NCBI RefSeq assembly: GCF_032884065.1
Contig: NC_088866.1
Coordinates: 49,794,068-49,858,067 of the forward strand
DNA from: Artemia franciscana
Lineage: Eukaryota; Arthropoda; Branchiopoda; Anostraca; Artemiidae
DNA: 64,000 nt
Reading direction: 5' to 3'
Part shown: piece after piece, positions 23,641 through 33,823 of the stretch
How positions within the stretch are numbered: position 1 is the first letter of the stretch
Layout: every line of letters starts with the position of its first letter
The notes under the pieces: model-generated
What the model saw: the letters and a program-made list of their open reading frames with translations, nothing else
What the model was told of the DNA's origin: nothing
The model's database searches: none
Translations under genes and position numbers: made by a program

Positions 23641-25373
23641 TACATGAAACCTAATTTCCTAGCAGATCTAACCGTGACGTAATATTTCGTCCTTTTACTA
23701 ACTTGTATTCCCAGAAAATTGCAAAAGTAATGTCATTTTAAAGTGATCTCTCCGTGGTGTAGTCACAAAAGAACCTAATTCTATTTAGGTAGATAATATC
23801 CTAAGAAATTGAAGAGGAGGTCTAAGGGAGGGAAAAGAGATCAAAAACAAGAAGAAAAAATCGAGTTTAGTCTAAGCATGAAAGGTTGTAAAACCAATAT
23901 TAAATTATTTTATATTTTAAGCCATTATTAAGTAATTTATAAAGTAAAATAAATATTTTTTTACTATATGTTCATAGTTAAATAGTAACAATCTATATTA
24001 ATTAGATGTTCGTTAGCTAAATGATATTGTAATTGGCAGGAATCGTAATAAAAGTTTTCAATTATGAATAAAATAAAATATAAAAAGATGTAACTAACAA
24101 TACTTAATATCTCAGTTTAGTTTGGGGAAGACCTAAAGACAGGATCTTGTTTCAGAAGAACAACCCATTTGGAGGAGGGGTGGTTTCTTTTTTAATCAAT
24201 CTAATCAACAAGTGTCAAAAAACTGCAGTATAATTCAGAAATAAACTGCTAAGAAACGTGATTTAAAAGTATAAGTTTTTCTTTTTACAGGAACAGAAAC
24301 TAAGAAAGAAAACAATTGGCTATGGATTAAAATAAAACAAGATAGATGACGTAGGCATAGAACCATTTCATACAACGGATAAATTAATATAACCTAAAAT
24401 ATATTTATCCCCCATTAGTTATTGATAAATTGGCTTTAAGCACCATTTATTGGCTAGATTTCAAATGAGGGAAAAGAGGAACCAAAACGAGGAAAACTTA
24501 GACTCAGTAGACATTAAAAGAACACAACTAGTAAGCAGAACACTCAAACACTAGGGGGTTTGAACTCCTCCCCCGAAGGGTTTATCCGACTCATAAAAAC
24601 AGAACAAAAATGCATATAAACAAATTTTTGTTGCGGTTTAAAAAATTTTTTTGAACACCCGTCACCCCCAACGAGATATAGTATTCCCCCCCCGGACAAA
24701 ATCTTGGATACTTCCTTAAAGCAGAGAGAAAAATAGAAAACTATCCGAACGCTGTTACATTTATTATAATCATTTTTTAAACCTATTTTTGTCCAATATT
24801 TTTTTCATTGCTCACAGTTTTTCGTGTTCCGTTTTCTCCGTCTCTTCATGCACAGAAGTTTAGCGAAGGACTTGGCCAAAGTATCTGTGTGTTTCTCAAT
24901 TGGTTCATGGACTTGAACTAGACTTTATTGAACAAAAACGCTGTACATAAATTTTATACAAAGGAGACACAGAGACAACTCGCTATGTCTCTTTTAAAAA
25001 TAAAGAAAAGGAAAAAAATTACATTTCATCGTCAGAGCATTTTCTCTATTTCCTCCTCGCTTTGCCTTCATTGCTGGAATGATCTATTCCGAAGACGGAT
25101 TCGAAATTTTGATTTTAGGAATGAAAAATTGACACAGATTTCAAGAGCCACTTTTAGAATAAAAGGTAATCAAATATAGGATGAAAGTCTTTTTCCTCTT
25201 CTCATTTTCTCTTCCCCAGAGCTTCTCTATTTCACTGTGGCACCAGGTGTGTTGAACTTCCCTAAAGATTTGTCCATCTATCTAGTTGCTAAGTCTGCCT
25301 TTTCTAATGATTAAACTATTTTAGATGTTTATCCAGATATTCATTTGCTTTTCAGTTGGGTATAAACTTCTGT
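23641..25373. other. AT-rich stretch, no clear gene
   Basis: The open frame 24928-25179 (plus, 83 codons) has a charged C-terminal half but no motif I recognise. The stretch 25200-25310 resembles about 28160-28250 (GCTTCTCT..., ...TTTxTCCATCxATCT..., ...GTCTGCCTTTT). The two loci therefore share an unidentified repeat that in both cases ends next to a LINE with a tetranucleotide tail. Confidence 0.45.
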
Positions 25374-27150
25374 TCAATCAATCAATCAATTAATCAAATA
25401 AATAATCAATAATTAATACTAAAACACTATTACAAACGTAAATAGTTATTCGGCCCAAGAAACTTTGCTTGTTATGGGCCATACAACACTAATACAGCAC
25501 TAAGAGAACCATAAATAACACCCTGATCAAACAATGCATGTGAAATAAAGATAAAAGGAGAATAAACACAAGCACGCAGTGAAAACAAAACTGGTAGTAA
25601 TTATAATAATAGAAATAAATAGAAATCAAGAAATTAGAGAAACAGGAAAGACGAAGTTGACATTAGAACATCAGAAAAAAAACCAGAAAAAGACAAATAA
25701 ACAAGGACATTAAAAGTTAAGAAGATACCTGAAAATAATTTTAAAAAGAAGAGGAGAGAGATATATCAGTTCGGATAGAATTATAAAAAGGAGAAACAAT
25801 TGTAAAAGAGAGAACAGGAAAAATCAAAACAAAGGAGAGAGAGAGAGAAATTACCAACTGGAAAGACACGAAAAACTGCCTTTGCAGAAAGAAATGGAGG
25901 GATATCCGGAGAGATGGAGCTCCATAATAGAATTGATTGATAAACAGGAGACCTCTGGGCTGCTGTAGATGATCGTTTGGGAAAAATAAATCTGCGAGAA
26001 GAATTACGTAAGAAAGAAGAGCACCTCCCTGAGCATATCCTTGAAAAAAATTGCTGCAGAGGTGGTGGAAGTGTATCTAGAAAAGCAGAATGCGCTAAAT
26101 AAAGATCACTTTTACCGACAGTACGATCCAGTGGAGCTATTTCAGTATAAATATAAAGATCAGAGGAAGGGTGAAGCCGAGAGAGAAGAAAAGTATTTCA
26201 ATGCTTTACTTCGGTCTCTTTGAAATGAGCTGAGAACAAATTTATTAGTACTACCTCAGACAGAGCAGCAACAAAAAAGATAGGGTAAAATAAAAGAATA
26301 ATAGAGAGAAACCATAACATCTGGAGGAAGAAATGAGAAAACCCGGTGCAATATTGAACACTGGCAGAGGATGAGGTAACGGGTGCGAGTTATATATGTG
26401 GTTTAAAAGAAAGAAAACAGTTAAGTTACACACCAAGAAATTTCACCATACTAGCATGTGGTAATCGTTTAGATTACCACGGTAATCGTTTAGATTACGA
26501 GAACATCGTTCCCGTAAGTCAGGATGACTGGCTCCTGTACGTCTTTCATACGGTAAGGAGCCAGTCAGGACTCCAATTTCAGGAGTCCTGAAATTGACAA
26601 TGGCACTCTTCCGATTGTTAAGAGCCATTTCATTTGACCAGCACCAGTCCTGTACTTTATCAAGAAGACCTTGAGCTATGGAGGTGGCAGATGGCAGGTC
26701 CACTGCAGCAATGAAAAAGTTACTGTCATCAGCAAAAAGAAGACGGTGATGATGGGGATGAAGACCATCAATAAGATCACTAATGTAAATTAAAAACAAA
26801 GCATAGAGCTCTGTGGGACCCCTTTAAACATTGACAAAATAGAGGAAGAAGTACCATTAACCGAAACATACTGAGATATCCCTGACAGATAAGACCTTGA
26901 CCATTCTAGTGGGACTCCTTGCACTCCAAATAAAGATAATCTAGGCAAAAGAATAGAGTGATCAACCCTATCAAAGGCTAATGGAAAGTGAAGAGATAGA
27001 ACCAAAACACACAAGCCCTTGTCCAGATTAACACGCACAAACTCTGTTGCATCTGAAAGTGCATACAAGATAGAGAAAGAGGGACGAAAACAAAAATTGA
27101 ATTGAAGGCACTCGCTAGGGATTTTTTGTCCACAATGGATCCATCAGCTT
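25374..27150 (-). mobile_element. Degenerate CR1/jockey-like LINE with (ATTG)n tail
   Basis: Read on the minus strand, a broken RT domain (27110-26443) is followed by about 1 kb of unreadable 3' sequence. Near the end is a 3' UTR-like stretch (GTATGGCCCATAACAAGC ... TTGGGCCGAATAACTATT). It finishes with ATTGATTGATTGATTG at about 25396-25377. The unusual tail in place of poly(A) fits LINE target-primed insertion. The element is old: several frameshifts and stops separate the motifs. Confidence 0.6.
26443..27110 (-). pseudogene. Broken reverse transcriptase (RT motifs A, B, C)
   Basis: Two open frames in different phases (27068-26790 and 26799-26443) together cover the RT core. Upstream of the first, QFNFCFRPSFSILYAL matches the QFGFRxxxST block. 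The first frame continues TEFVRVNLDKG, then LHFPLAFDRVDHSILL (motif A; usual LDLSKAFDTVDHxILL) and FKGVPQSSMLC (motif B; usual GVPQGSVLGP). A one-base shift then leads into FLIYISDLIDG, LLFADDSNFF (motif C, FADD) and the WSNEMALNNRKSAIVNF block. The motif A/B order and FADDS box are typical of jockey/CR1/L2-type LINEs. The Asp of motif A is replaced, so it would be inactive even without the frameshift. Confidence 0.8.
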
Positions 27151-27689
27151 TCCTTTAAAGACATGTGGAAGACTGTTTGAGTTTCTTGTGGAAAAGAGCT
27201 TCTTTAACTACAGTCCAAATTTTGCACAAATTCCCCTTTCACACATTAATTCGACACGAAGAAAGCTTTGTTGCTGCACTAACTGAAGAAGTGAGCACCT
27301 TTTGTGTAATGCTTGTGCTTCGAAAGATCATTCTGTGTCTTACTTTTACATGCAGCCTTGAACAATATTTTGTTCAATATTCTGACAAATATTTTCGCAT
27401 TTTTATTAGTTACCGAACAATTTTTTTTTTCATTTCTGCCAATTACTCATTGTAGCACCGGGTCACTTACAGTTTTGCCACCTCTAGTGATTTATTAATA
27501 TTTCTAGTGATTTTTTATTTTGACGAAAGTAAAAGTCACTAAATCAGCAGATAAACCATTATATCACTGAACAAAATCACTAAATTAACCACATAATCAC
27601 AAAAATCTAGTGATTTTTTTTTCACCGGCTGGCAACTCTGGCCGCTTCAGCCCAGCCCGGCATTGTGTGCTACTACTTCCGCCTCAATC
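27151..27689. other. AT-rich stretch with repeated ATCACTA words
   Basis: Between 27480 and 27625 the word ATCACTA/TAGTGAT recurs at least six times in both orientations, allowing weak foldback. The plus-strand open frames 27165-27455 and 27313-27498 overlap each other and look random. Confidence 0.4.
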
Positions 27690-27880
27690 TGCTCATAATT
27701 TTACTATTATTCCTTCCCTTGAAGTACCAATTTTCTCTAAGCTTTTCCCTACGAAATTCTCCTAACCAATTAAGGGCCGATCTTAATTTCGTTTGGCCTG
27801 AGTTGGTTGCCCCGAAAGCACGATTTTTGGCAATTTATTTTCCTTCATCTCCTGAAACATGACCTCACCATTCGAATTAA
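27690..27880 (-). pseudogene. LINE C-terminal remnant (W-x-GHV block)
   Basis: On the minus strand one frame reads FEW*GHVSGDEGK*IAKN, then RAFGATNSGQTKLRSALNWL. It resembles the block R-x-x-W-x-GHVxRM...PxxxxxW...GxRxxGRxxxxW near the end of many LINE proteins. Two in-frame stops show that it is dead. The same block, better preserved as RFRWLGHVLWKEGNKYPK, occurs at 29962-29900, so two relatives of one LINE family bracket the larger RT element between them. Confidence 0.45.
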
Positions 27881-28271
27881 GAATAAACCTAGAAAGTATA
27901 TTGAACCAAGTTTTCTTATGGCTTATTTTATTATGGCTTATTTTGTGGTTTATTTCATGTGATCAACCTAATAGACAGGCCTATTTATTGTCATCCTAGG
28001 ACATTACTTCTTGGAAACGTGGCATAAATCTTGTCAAACTTTCAAAATATTACGCAACCTTTGATTTTAGGCCTAAAATCGTTGACAAAGGTTTGATGAT
28101 ACAATTTATTCTAAAATTTAGCCAACTGGAGGATGCACCTCTATTTTAATCGATTTTGTGCTATTTAGAGCTTCTCTTTATCTCTGTCCCACCAACTATG
28201 CTCTCCTGTCCACAAAATTTATCCATCCATCTGGATCGTTTTCTTAGCCTGCCTTTTCCCGCGCTTAGATT

Positions 28272-29895
28272 TGAATGAATGAATGAATGAACTTTATTAC
28301 CCGTAAAGTATAAAAAAACACAAAGTACGGAGTATTATAAATAAATATAAATAAATAAACAAAAACAAATACGATAAACAGCGAAGAAAAACAAAATTCA
28401 AACTAACAAAAGACAATATGGACTAATCAACCAGTATCAATATGGAAAAAAGGCTGCAGAGGGTCATAAACGTGAATAAAGTTGACAGTCTTTTTACATA
28501 AATCATCACTGGAAGACCGAATCCGAGAAGGCACATCTACTAAACCAAATCGAGCAATTATTTTTTTGTTTCGGTGCCATCTAGGAAGCCGGAGGAGGAA
28601 TTTGCAATATCTGAAATAAGCCGTACGTAGAGTATGTCGATCTTTCTTACGGAACAGATGAGCCATGCCTGATAAAAACAAAAGCACAGGGGCGCAATAA
28701 GCGTTATAAATCATGCACAAACCGTTGCGGTTGTAACGGCTTTTGTTTGGGGATATTTTTTCGTAAGCGACGCGTAGGTTTTTCACGGCTTGATTCACTA
28801 GGGATGAACAGGTAGTGGAAAGTGTTGGGCCGAAACACAGACCAAGCCAACTAACTAAAGAAGAACATGGTAGAACTGCAGTCCCAGTAACGAATGGAGC
28901 GACCGCATAAGGGCTATTAAAACAAATAAACTCGCATTTAGACGCATTAACTGACAGTCCAATCTTAGATAGTTCATTGGTTAATATAGTAAAATTAGAA
29001 AGCAATCCACGGCGAGTCCGGGCAACAAGAAGAACGTCATCTGCATATGCAATAGAAGACAAACCAGTATTACCGTAAAAAACAGAACTTCTAAGGGGAC
29101 GCAGGCACGATGCAAGCACGCATTTAAATATACTAGGAGACAATACGGCACCTTGCCGAACTCCCTTATTAATTTTTACCGGGTCAGATATTTGGCCATT
29201 CCAGGTAACTTGAATTTTAGACTTTGAATACCAAGAAGACAATAAACTTAGTACGGAAGGATTAACACCTGAAGACGCAAGGGAAAATAGAGCCTGAGAG
29301 TGCACAATATTGTCGAAAGCTCCAGAAATATCAACAGTAAGACAGTATAAAGACATTTTAGCTTTTACGGCATCTTTCATGAGTCGGCTTAAAACATGAT
29401 GTGCATGGGAGCAACCGAAACTTTTCCGAAAACCAAATTGAAAAGGCGTAAAATCACAATTCGACTCAATTTCTGGTAGTAACAAATGTTCAAGCAACTT
29501 ACTTAAGAAACACGATACTGTAATGGGACGATAATTCACACATGACGTGGGGTCCTTGCCTCGCTTTTGAATAGACGTTATACGGCCACAAAGGAAACTA
29601 TCAGGAACAAGCGACTGTGCTAAGCAAGACTGGAAAAATATTTGTAGATGGTTAAGTAGAGCAGGACAATCATAAGCAAAAAATCGGTAAGAAAGGCCGT
29701 CAAGATCAAGGCTATTTGAACGCTTAATTTTTCTTAAAGCCCGGCGAATTTCAGATATTGCTACAGGCTGGACATGAGCCTGCAGGAGACGGTATGGTAA
29801 AAGTGGTTTAAGCAGCTTATAATAAAAAGACTGAAGAAAACTATTAAATACACTGAACACACGCTTATAATGATCAACAAAATAGCCAAAAAGTA
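28272..29895 (-). mobile_element. 5'-truncated LINE with (TTCA)n tail
   Basis: The element is bounded at its 3' end (low coordinates) by five TGAA/TTCA repeats at 28272-28291, preceded on the minus strand by GGGTAATAAAGT. About 135 bp of 3' UTR separate the stop codon of its long ORF from the tail. At the 5' end, homology to LINE ORF2 starts at about 29895, in the middle of the region upstream of RT. Endonuclease and ORF1 are absent. The long open frame implies a relatively recent insertion. Confidence 0.75.
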
Positions 29896-29962
29896 GTAAT
29901 TTTGGGTATTTATTTCCCTCCTTCCATAAAACGTGACCTAGCCATCTGAACCTTTCTTTCAA
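28427..29962 (-). CDS. Non-LTR retrotransposon reverse transcriptase (ORF2 C-terminal two thirds)
   Basis: The 511-codon frame encodes an RNA-dependent DNA polymerase for target-primed reverse transcription. Visible RT blocks: NYRPITVSCFLSKLLEHLLL (143-162), FQFGFRKSFGCSHA (174-187), motif A LTVDISGAFDNIVH (208-221), motif B KGVRQGAVLSPSIF (266-279) and motif C IAYADDVLLVA (304-314) with both catalytic Asp. A thumb-like block LSKIGLSVNASKCEFICF and a C-terminal domain (RTAYFRYCKFLLRLPRWHRN) follow. The same C-terminal domain occurs in the ORF at 40013-40675, so both belong to one clade. The first ~20 residues (RFRWLGHVLWKEGNKYPK) come from a different, older LINE and the initiator Met is incidental. 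The element has no endonuclease here and is not expected to be mobile by itself. Confidence 0.9.
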   Translation of the reverse strand: MKERFRWLGHVLWKEGNKYPKLLLFGYFVDHYKRVFSVFNSFLQSFYYKLLKPLLPYRLLQAHVQPVAISEIRRALRKIKRSNSLDLDGLSYRFFAYDCPALLNHLQIFFQSCLAQSLVPDSFLCGRITSIQKRGKDPTSCVNYRPITVSCFLSKLLEHLLLPEIESNCDFTPFQFGFRKSFGCSHAHHVLSRLMKDAVKAKMSLYCLTVDISGAFDNIVHSQALFSLASSGVNPSVLSLLSSWYSKSKIQVTWNGQISDPVKINKGVRQGAVLSPSIFKCVLASCLRPLRSSVFYGNTGLSSIAYADDVLLVARTRRGLLSNFTILTNELSKIGLSVNASKCEFICFNSPYAVAPFVTGTAVLPCSSLVSWLGLCFGPTLSTTCSSLVNQAVKNLRVAYEKISPNKSRYNRNGLCMIYNAYCAPVLLFLSGMAHLFRKKDRHTLRTAYFRYCKFLLRLPRWHRNKKIIARFGLVDVPSRIRSSSDDLCKKTVNFIHVYDPLQPFFHIDTG

Positions 29963-30197
29963 TATAAACGTAAAAATCGAAATGAATCGTATTTTTTCTA
30001 TTTCCTATTTTGTGATCGCACGATTAATTAACCAAACAGACCTATGTAAAGCTAACCTTAGGCACTAATTTTTGGAAATAATAGTGCCAAAAGGGAATCC
30101 TTATCTTATCCCAGCAGGCTGGTCGAAAAAGCACGACTTTGTCGTATTATCCTCCTTTATAGCACATGTCCAAACCACCAGAAGCTTTCTTTCGATA
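29896..30197. other. Older LINE flank and unassigned sequence
   Basis: Positions 29896-29962 carry, on the minus strand, the GNKYPK-type end of an older LINE. The sequence to 30090 resembles 27900-28010 (GACCTATG...TTAGGCACTAATTTTTGGAAA versus GGCCTATT...TAGGACATTACTTCTTGGAAA). The two flanks of the young LINE therefore derive from related repeats. Confidence 0.45.
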
Positions 30198-31912
30198 TCA
30201 TTGGCAGCGCAATACCGCTATCTTAGTGAAAGGCGATGTGGGCAAACAGTATTATTTTTTTTGGACCAGGGCACTTAGTATAGAAGGAGTTACCCTAGAA
30301 ACTTTGAAAGGAACTCCTTCTATTGGACAATTTCAATATCTAGTGCTTTTTTCAATAGTCAAAAGTGATTGGAGGGCAACCCGTCCCCCCGCCTCAAGCC
30401 CATTATTTTCCCCAATACATCCAATCAAAATTTTGAGATAGCAATTTTGTTCACTGTAGTTCAAAGGTCCAGCAATTATCTCTTTGAATATCACAGCCCC
30501 CCCCCAACTGCCCTCAGGACAAGGGTTGTAAGTTATGCCCTGGGGGCATATAAGGTTTTTTATAGAAAGGGTGGTCGGGAATTAGAAGCTTAATGGCATT
30601 TTTAAGAGTCCAAATGATCAGAGGGTAACTACCCCCCCCCCCGCTCACGGCCTATTTTCTCCAATTGTATCCGATAGAAATTTTGAGATGTCTCTAAAAC
30701 AGTCCAAAGATCACATAGCAAGGCCTTTGGGGTTGATACATCCCCCCCCCCGCCCAGAGCCTGAGGGCAATGGTTGTAGGCTATACCCAGGGGAGCATAT
30801 AAAGTTTTATGGAAGGAGTTGTTGTGTAAACTTTAGAGGATGCTCCTTTGATTTGAAATTCAAAGTTCTAGTTCCCTTTTAAGAGCCAAAATTAATGAAG
30901 GGCGGCTGGCCCCCCTTCCTGACAGCCTCTTCTCCCCATTTTTAGTCACAATAGTCCAAAGAGCATATAACAATGCTTTCAAGGTGGACACAATCCTCCA
31001 GAGCCCAGTGACAAGGATTGTAAGTTATGCTCCGGTGCATATAAGGCTCTTATGGAACGGGTGATCATATGAACTTCAGATCGAATGGAGATCAATTGAT
31101 TGGAAGTCGGAAGATCTAGTACCATTTTTAAAAGTCAAAGTGATCGGATGGCAGCTAGTACCCCCCCCCCTTATCACGGCCTTTTTTCTTCAAATATATT
31201 TGATGGAAATTTTTAGATTTTTCTAAAACAATTCAAAGATCACTTAGCAAGGTATTTGGGGTTGACATTACTACCCCAGAGTCTGGGGGCAATTGTGGTT
31301 AGCTTTGCCACGGGGGCATATAAGGTTCTTTTGGAGGGGGCGAATGTGTAAACTTTAGAAGAGGCTAACTTGATTGAAAATTTAAAGCTCTAGTTTCCTT
31401 TTTATAGTCAAAAGTGACGGAGGGTAACAAGACACCCCCCTTGACACCCTCTTTTCCCAAAACGTATCCGATTAAAATTGTGAGATAGCCATTGTTCACA
31501 ATTGTCCAAAGAGCATATAACAATGCCTTCGGGGTGGAAAAAACCGTCCAGAGCCCAGGGGATAGGGTTGTAAGTTGAGCTTCAGTGCATACAAGGTTTT
31601 TATGGAACGGTTGATGGCATAAACTTCGGGTCGGATGGGGCTCAATTGATTGATAGTCGGAAGATCTATTGCCCTTTTAAACAGTCAATAGTGAATGGAG
31701 GGCAGCCAGCCCCTCCCCCGCAAGCCTATCATTCCCCAAAACACGTTCGGTCATAATTTAAAGAGACCTATTTTGTTCAGCATTGTTGAAAGGTCCAGTA
31801 ATATCTTGAGAATGTCAACCTCCTCACAGTCCTCAGGGCAAGGGCCGCAAGTAAGGCCATTTGTTCATTGTTTAGAAATAGTATATGTTATTGAAAAAGG
31901 TATGCATGTATG
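30198..31912 (+). mobile_element. Family B element, copy B1
   Basis: Begins AT|ATCATTGGCAGCGC with a decayed head hairpin, then TTAGTGAAAGGCGATG, TTTTTTTTGGACCAGGGCAC and GAGTTACCCTAGAAACTT. It continues as five to six copies of a 260-300 bp module. Each module contains GAAATT-AAAGTTCTAGT, GGAGGGCAACTAG, poly(C), CGCCC, CCCAAA.CATCCGAT, AAATTTTGAGATAGC, CCAAAG and GGGTTGTAAGTTATG.CC. The modules are homologous to the central part of family A and to the large array at 54-61 kb. Open frames in it are incidental. Confidence 0.75.
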
Positions 31913-32535
31913 AACTTTACTCAACAAAGGGACGAAGGGGATTCAGGTGAGACTTTCAGAGAATGTTGAGGCAAGTGTTGAACTAAATCAAAACACATTA
32001 TATGCATATGGATTGTCAAAAGAAAGTAGCTCTTGAGTAACTGGGTACATTAATTTGTAACTTTAAGGAAACGATAAAGGAGATGATCAAAAAGGGAAAA
32101 TTTACATCCTACCGCGACTGCTACAATCGTCACCACTAATACTGCTATCCCTACTATTTCATTTACAATATTGAGGAAAAATTTGAACTAAATCAAAAGA
32201 CGGTATGTGCATGTAAATTATGAAAAGAGCATATCTCAGGAATTGGTTCGGGTATCAAGTTGGAACTTTCAGAGAATACTAAAATTATCTGACCAAAAGG
32301 CAATATGTACGCGCTACTACTAATGCTTCTATCACTGCTACATTTAATACTACCAATACTACTACTTCCAGCATTACTTCTATTGCAACTACATATAAAG
32401 GCATACGCTAATACAAGTGCTGCTGCTAGTACTACCAATAGTACTTTCAGTGTTCATTCAGACTTCGTCCAGTTAAGACCGGTGTTGAGAAAGGATTATA
32501 TTTTGAATAATGATTTCAGTGTTACGCAATAAATA
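31913..32535 (+). repeat. 3' flank of family B1 with (ACT)-rich degenerate repeat
   Basis: The segment GATTCAGGTGAGACTTTCAG ... GTTGAACTAAATCAAAAC recurs in diverged form after B2 (34889-35060) and partly again at 32185-32290. It is therefore part of the repeat unit rather than unique sequence. Positions 32100-32160 and 32305-32450 are rich in ACT/TGC trinucleotides. The plus-strand open frame 32305-32532 and the minus frame 32193-32438 are low-complexity products of this. Confidence 0.5.
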
Positions 32536-32702
32536 AACTTACACGTTTTGTAAATGTACTGGATTTTAATTACTCAGTGACGAAGAAATTAAATCTTTTT
32601 TTGATACTTTTTCTGGATAATTTTAATGAGAAACAGACGAAGGCTGGCACGTCTATAAATAAGAAAGGCAACTAAAAGGTAAAATTTTTCTAATTATCCG
32701 AG

Positions 32703-33119
32703 ATGCCTGGAGGATTCGAAATTAGAGGACTAGCGTTTGCAAAATTCAAAGGATATCCAAAATGGCCGGTTCGAATTGTGGATACTGTTTTCTGTTACGG
32801 CACGCATGAGGTATTAACGTTTCAAGAATATCAGCTTGAACCATACCGAGAAGACTTTGATGAAGCTGTGAAGAAAAAAACCAAAGGAGTAGCAAATGCA
32901 TTCAGTGAAGTTGCTACTTTTCCGGATATTTACTTAGAAAAGATAAACTTGGATCGGGCTTCTCTTGCCTCCGTTGTGGACAATGCTCAAAAAGAACTTG
33001 AAAATCTGCGTGGTTTGAGAAATGAAATTGAACAAAGGGTTCGTGACAATTTGGGCATGGTACCTTCTAGTACCTTCTACAGGGCTAGCATCATCTGTTA
33101 CAGTAGACATCGTTTGTAA
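32703..33119 (+). CDS. PWWP-domain protein, N-terminal frame (broken gene)
   Basis: The frame starts MPGGFEIRGLAFAKFKGYPK and continues WPVRI. This is the N-terminal strand of a PWWP domain like that of HDGF/LEDGF (G-LVFAKMKGYPHWPARI). The second half FCYGTHEVLTFQEYQLEPYR matches the FFFGTHE...L.PY part, and GVANAFSEVATFP matches KGFSEGLWEI. About ten residues between the two halves are missing compared with HDGF. PWWP domains bind methylated histone H3K36 in nucleosomes. A helical region (residues about 95-120, NAQKELENLRGLRNEIEQ) follows and should continue into the next frame. A 10-bp tandem duplication (GTACCTTCTA at 33060-33069 and 33070-33079) shifts the frame and causes the stop at 33119. 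Function of the original protein is unknown; a retroelement ORF1 or retrocopy is likely. Confidence 0.6.
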   Translation: MPGGFEIRGLAFAKFKGYPKWPVRIVDTVFCYGTHEVLTFQEYQLEPYREDFDEAVKKKTKGVANAFSEVATFPDIYLEKINLDRASLASVVDNAQKELENLRGLRNEIEQRVRDNLGMVPSSTFYRASIICYSRHRL

Positions 33120-33555
33120 AATCCATGACTCAATTTCGGTTGAATACTTGGCAAAGTACAGTGCTTTTGAAAAAATATTATCTGGGCTAAAAAAGCAAAT
33201 TGCATCTCTGGAAGACAGAATCGAAGTGATTGAACTACAACTTGATGATATGGACCAGAAAACGATAATGGATACGCTTATTTTTAGTGGTTTAAAGCAA
33301 GCACAAGGAGCCAGTGTTGAGATGTCAGTGACACAAGTTATGAGGGAAAAAATGGGACTACCGGATATTGCAAATTCGCACATCCTGAGCGTTCGTCGGT
33401 TCCAGAATCCATCAAATCCAGTCTCCAACAGTTCTAACGTGTCTCCCGTTTGTGTTGTGTTTCGTAATCTAGATGCTGCAAAAACGGTGTTCATGGCAAA
33501 ATCGAAACTAGCAAAAACTGGTATATTTGTGTCGGAGTACTTCGAGAAAGCGTAA
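33022..33555 (+). CDS. Coiled coil plus FP/ORF1p-like domain, continuation of the PWWP frame
   Basis: From about 33080 this frame continues the PWWP protein (STGLASSVTVDIVCKIHDS); the upstream part back to 33022 is out of phase and not real. A coiled coil (EKILSGLKKQIASLEDRIEV, then IELQLDDMDQ) is followed by TLIFSGLKQ, MREKMGLPDI, ILSVRRFQN, VCVVFRNLDAAKTVFMAKSK and GIFVSEYFEKA. This layout of a coiled coil, a mixed alpha/beta domain and then VSEDL-like ends matches the FP-type C-terminal module common in invertebrate LINE ORF1-like proteins, usually behind a PHD finger. A second frameshift at about 33549 leads into RKHLLDLARN, VWSIDGMIFVKQGP and KDLIGEGSSA, with the stop at 33695-33697. The long minus-strand frame over this segment is a shadow. 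Confidence 0.6.
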   Translation: MKLNKGFVTIWAWYLLVPSTGLASSVTVDIVCKIHDSISVEYLAKYSAFEKILSGLKKQIASLEDRIEVIELQLDDMDQKTIMDTLIFSGLKQAQGASVEMSVTQVMREKMGLPDIANSHILSVRRFQNPSNPVSNSSNVSPVCVVFRNLDAAKTVFMAKSKLAKTGIFVSEYFEKA

Positions 33556-33817
33556 ACACTTGCTTGATTTGGCTCGAAATATACTGGGTTCAAAGAACGT
33601 ATGGTCAATCGATGGAATGATTTTTGTCAAGCAGGGTCCGAATATCAAGAAAACACGATATGCAAAGGACCTTATTGGTGAAGGATCATCAGCTTAATTA
33701 CTGGTTTTCTCATGTGAGTTTGTGCAGTGCCATGTTCTCACTCTTTGTTCTTTCAACCATTTTCCGCTTGCGATACCCTACTTTTTTGTTTCTTTTTCTC
33801 AGTTATGCTTTTCAATT

Positions 33818-33823
33818 AATAAA
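33818..33823 (+). promoter_or_regulatory. Putative polyadenylation signal AATAAA
   Basis: Lies about 120 bp after the stop codon of the PWWP/FP-like frame and is followed by an A-rich run (33821-33846). This matches a retroposed transcript end, but the A content of the region is high and chance is possible. Confidence 0.4.

Larger units (their letters stand above)
32703..33697 (+). pseudogene. PWWP - coiled coil - FP-like fusion, two frameshifts
   Basis: Taken together, three phases read one protein of roughly 330 residues: PWWP (about 1-80), coiled coil (about 95-190), FP-like/RRM-like domain and a basic C-terminal strand-turn region. Breaks are a 10-bp duplication at 33060-33079 and a small indel near 33549. 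No introns are needed to read it. AATAAA lies at 33818-33823, followed by an A-rich stretch to 33846, so an intronless retrocopy or the ORF1 of a truncated LINE both fit. No ORF2 follows. It sits between two family B elements, B1 and B2. Confidence 0.55.

Noticed and set aside
26041-26223. 60-codon charged plus-strand frame
   Set aside because: It looks protein-like but lies within the 3' part of a minus-strand LINE and has no recognisable motif.
32934-33608. 224-codon open frame on the minus strand
   Set aside because: It lies opposite the PWWP/FP-like frame, which shows real domain motifs. The minus frame has none and is a shadow.
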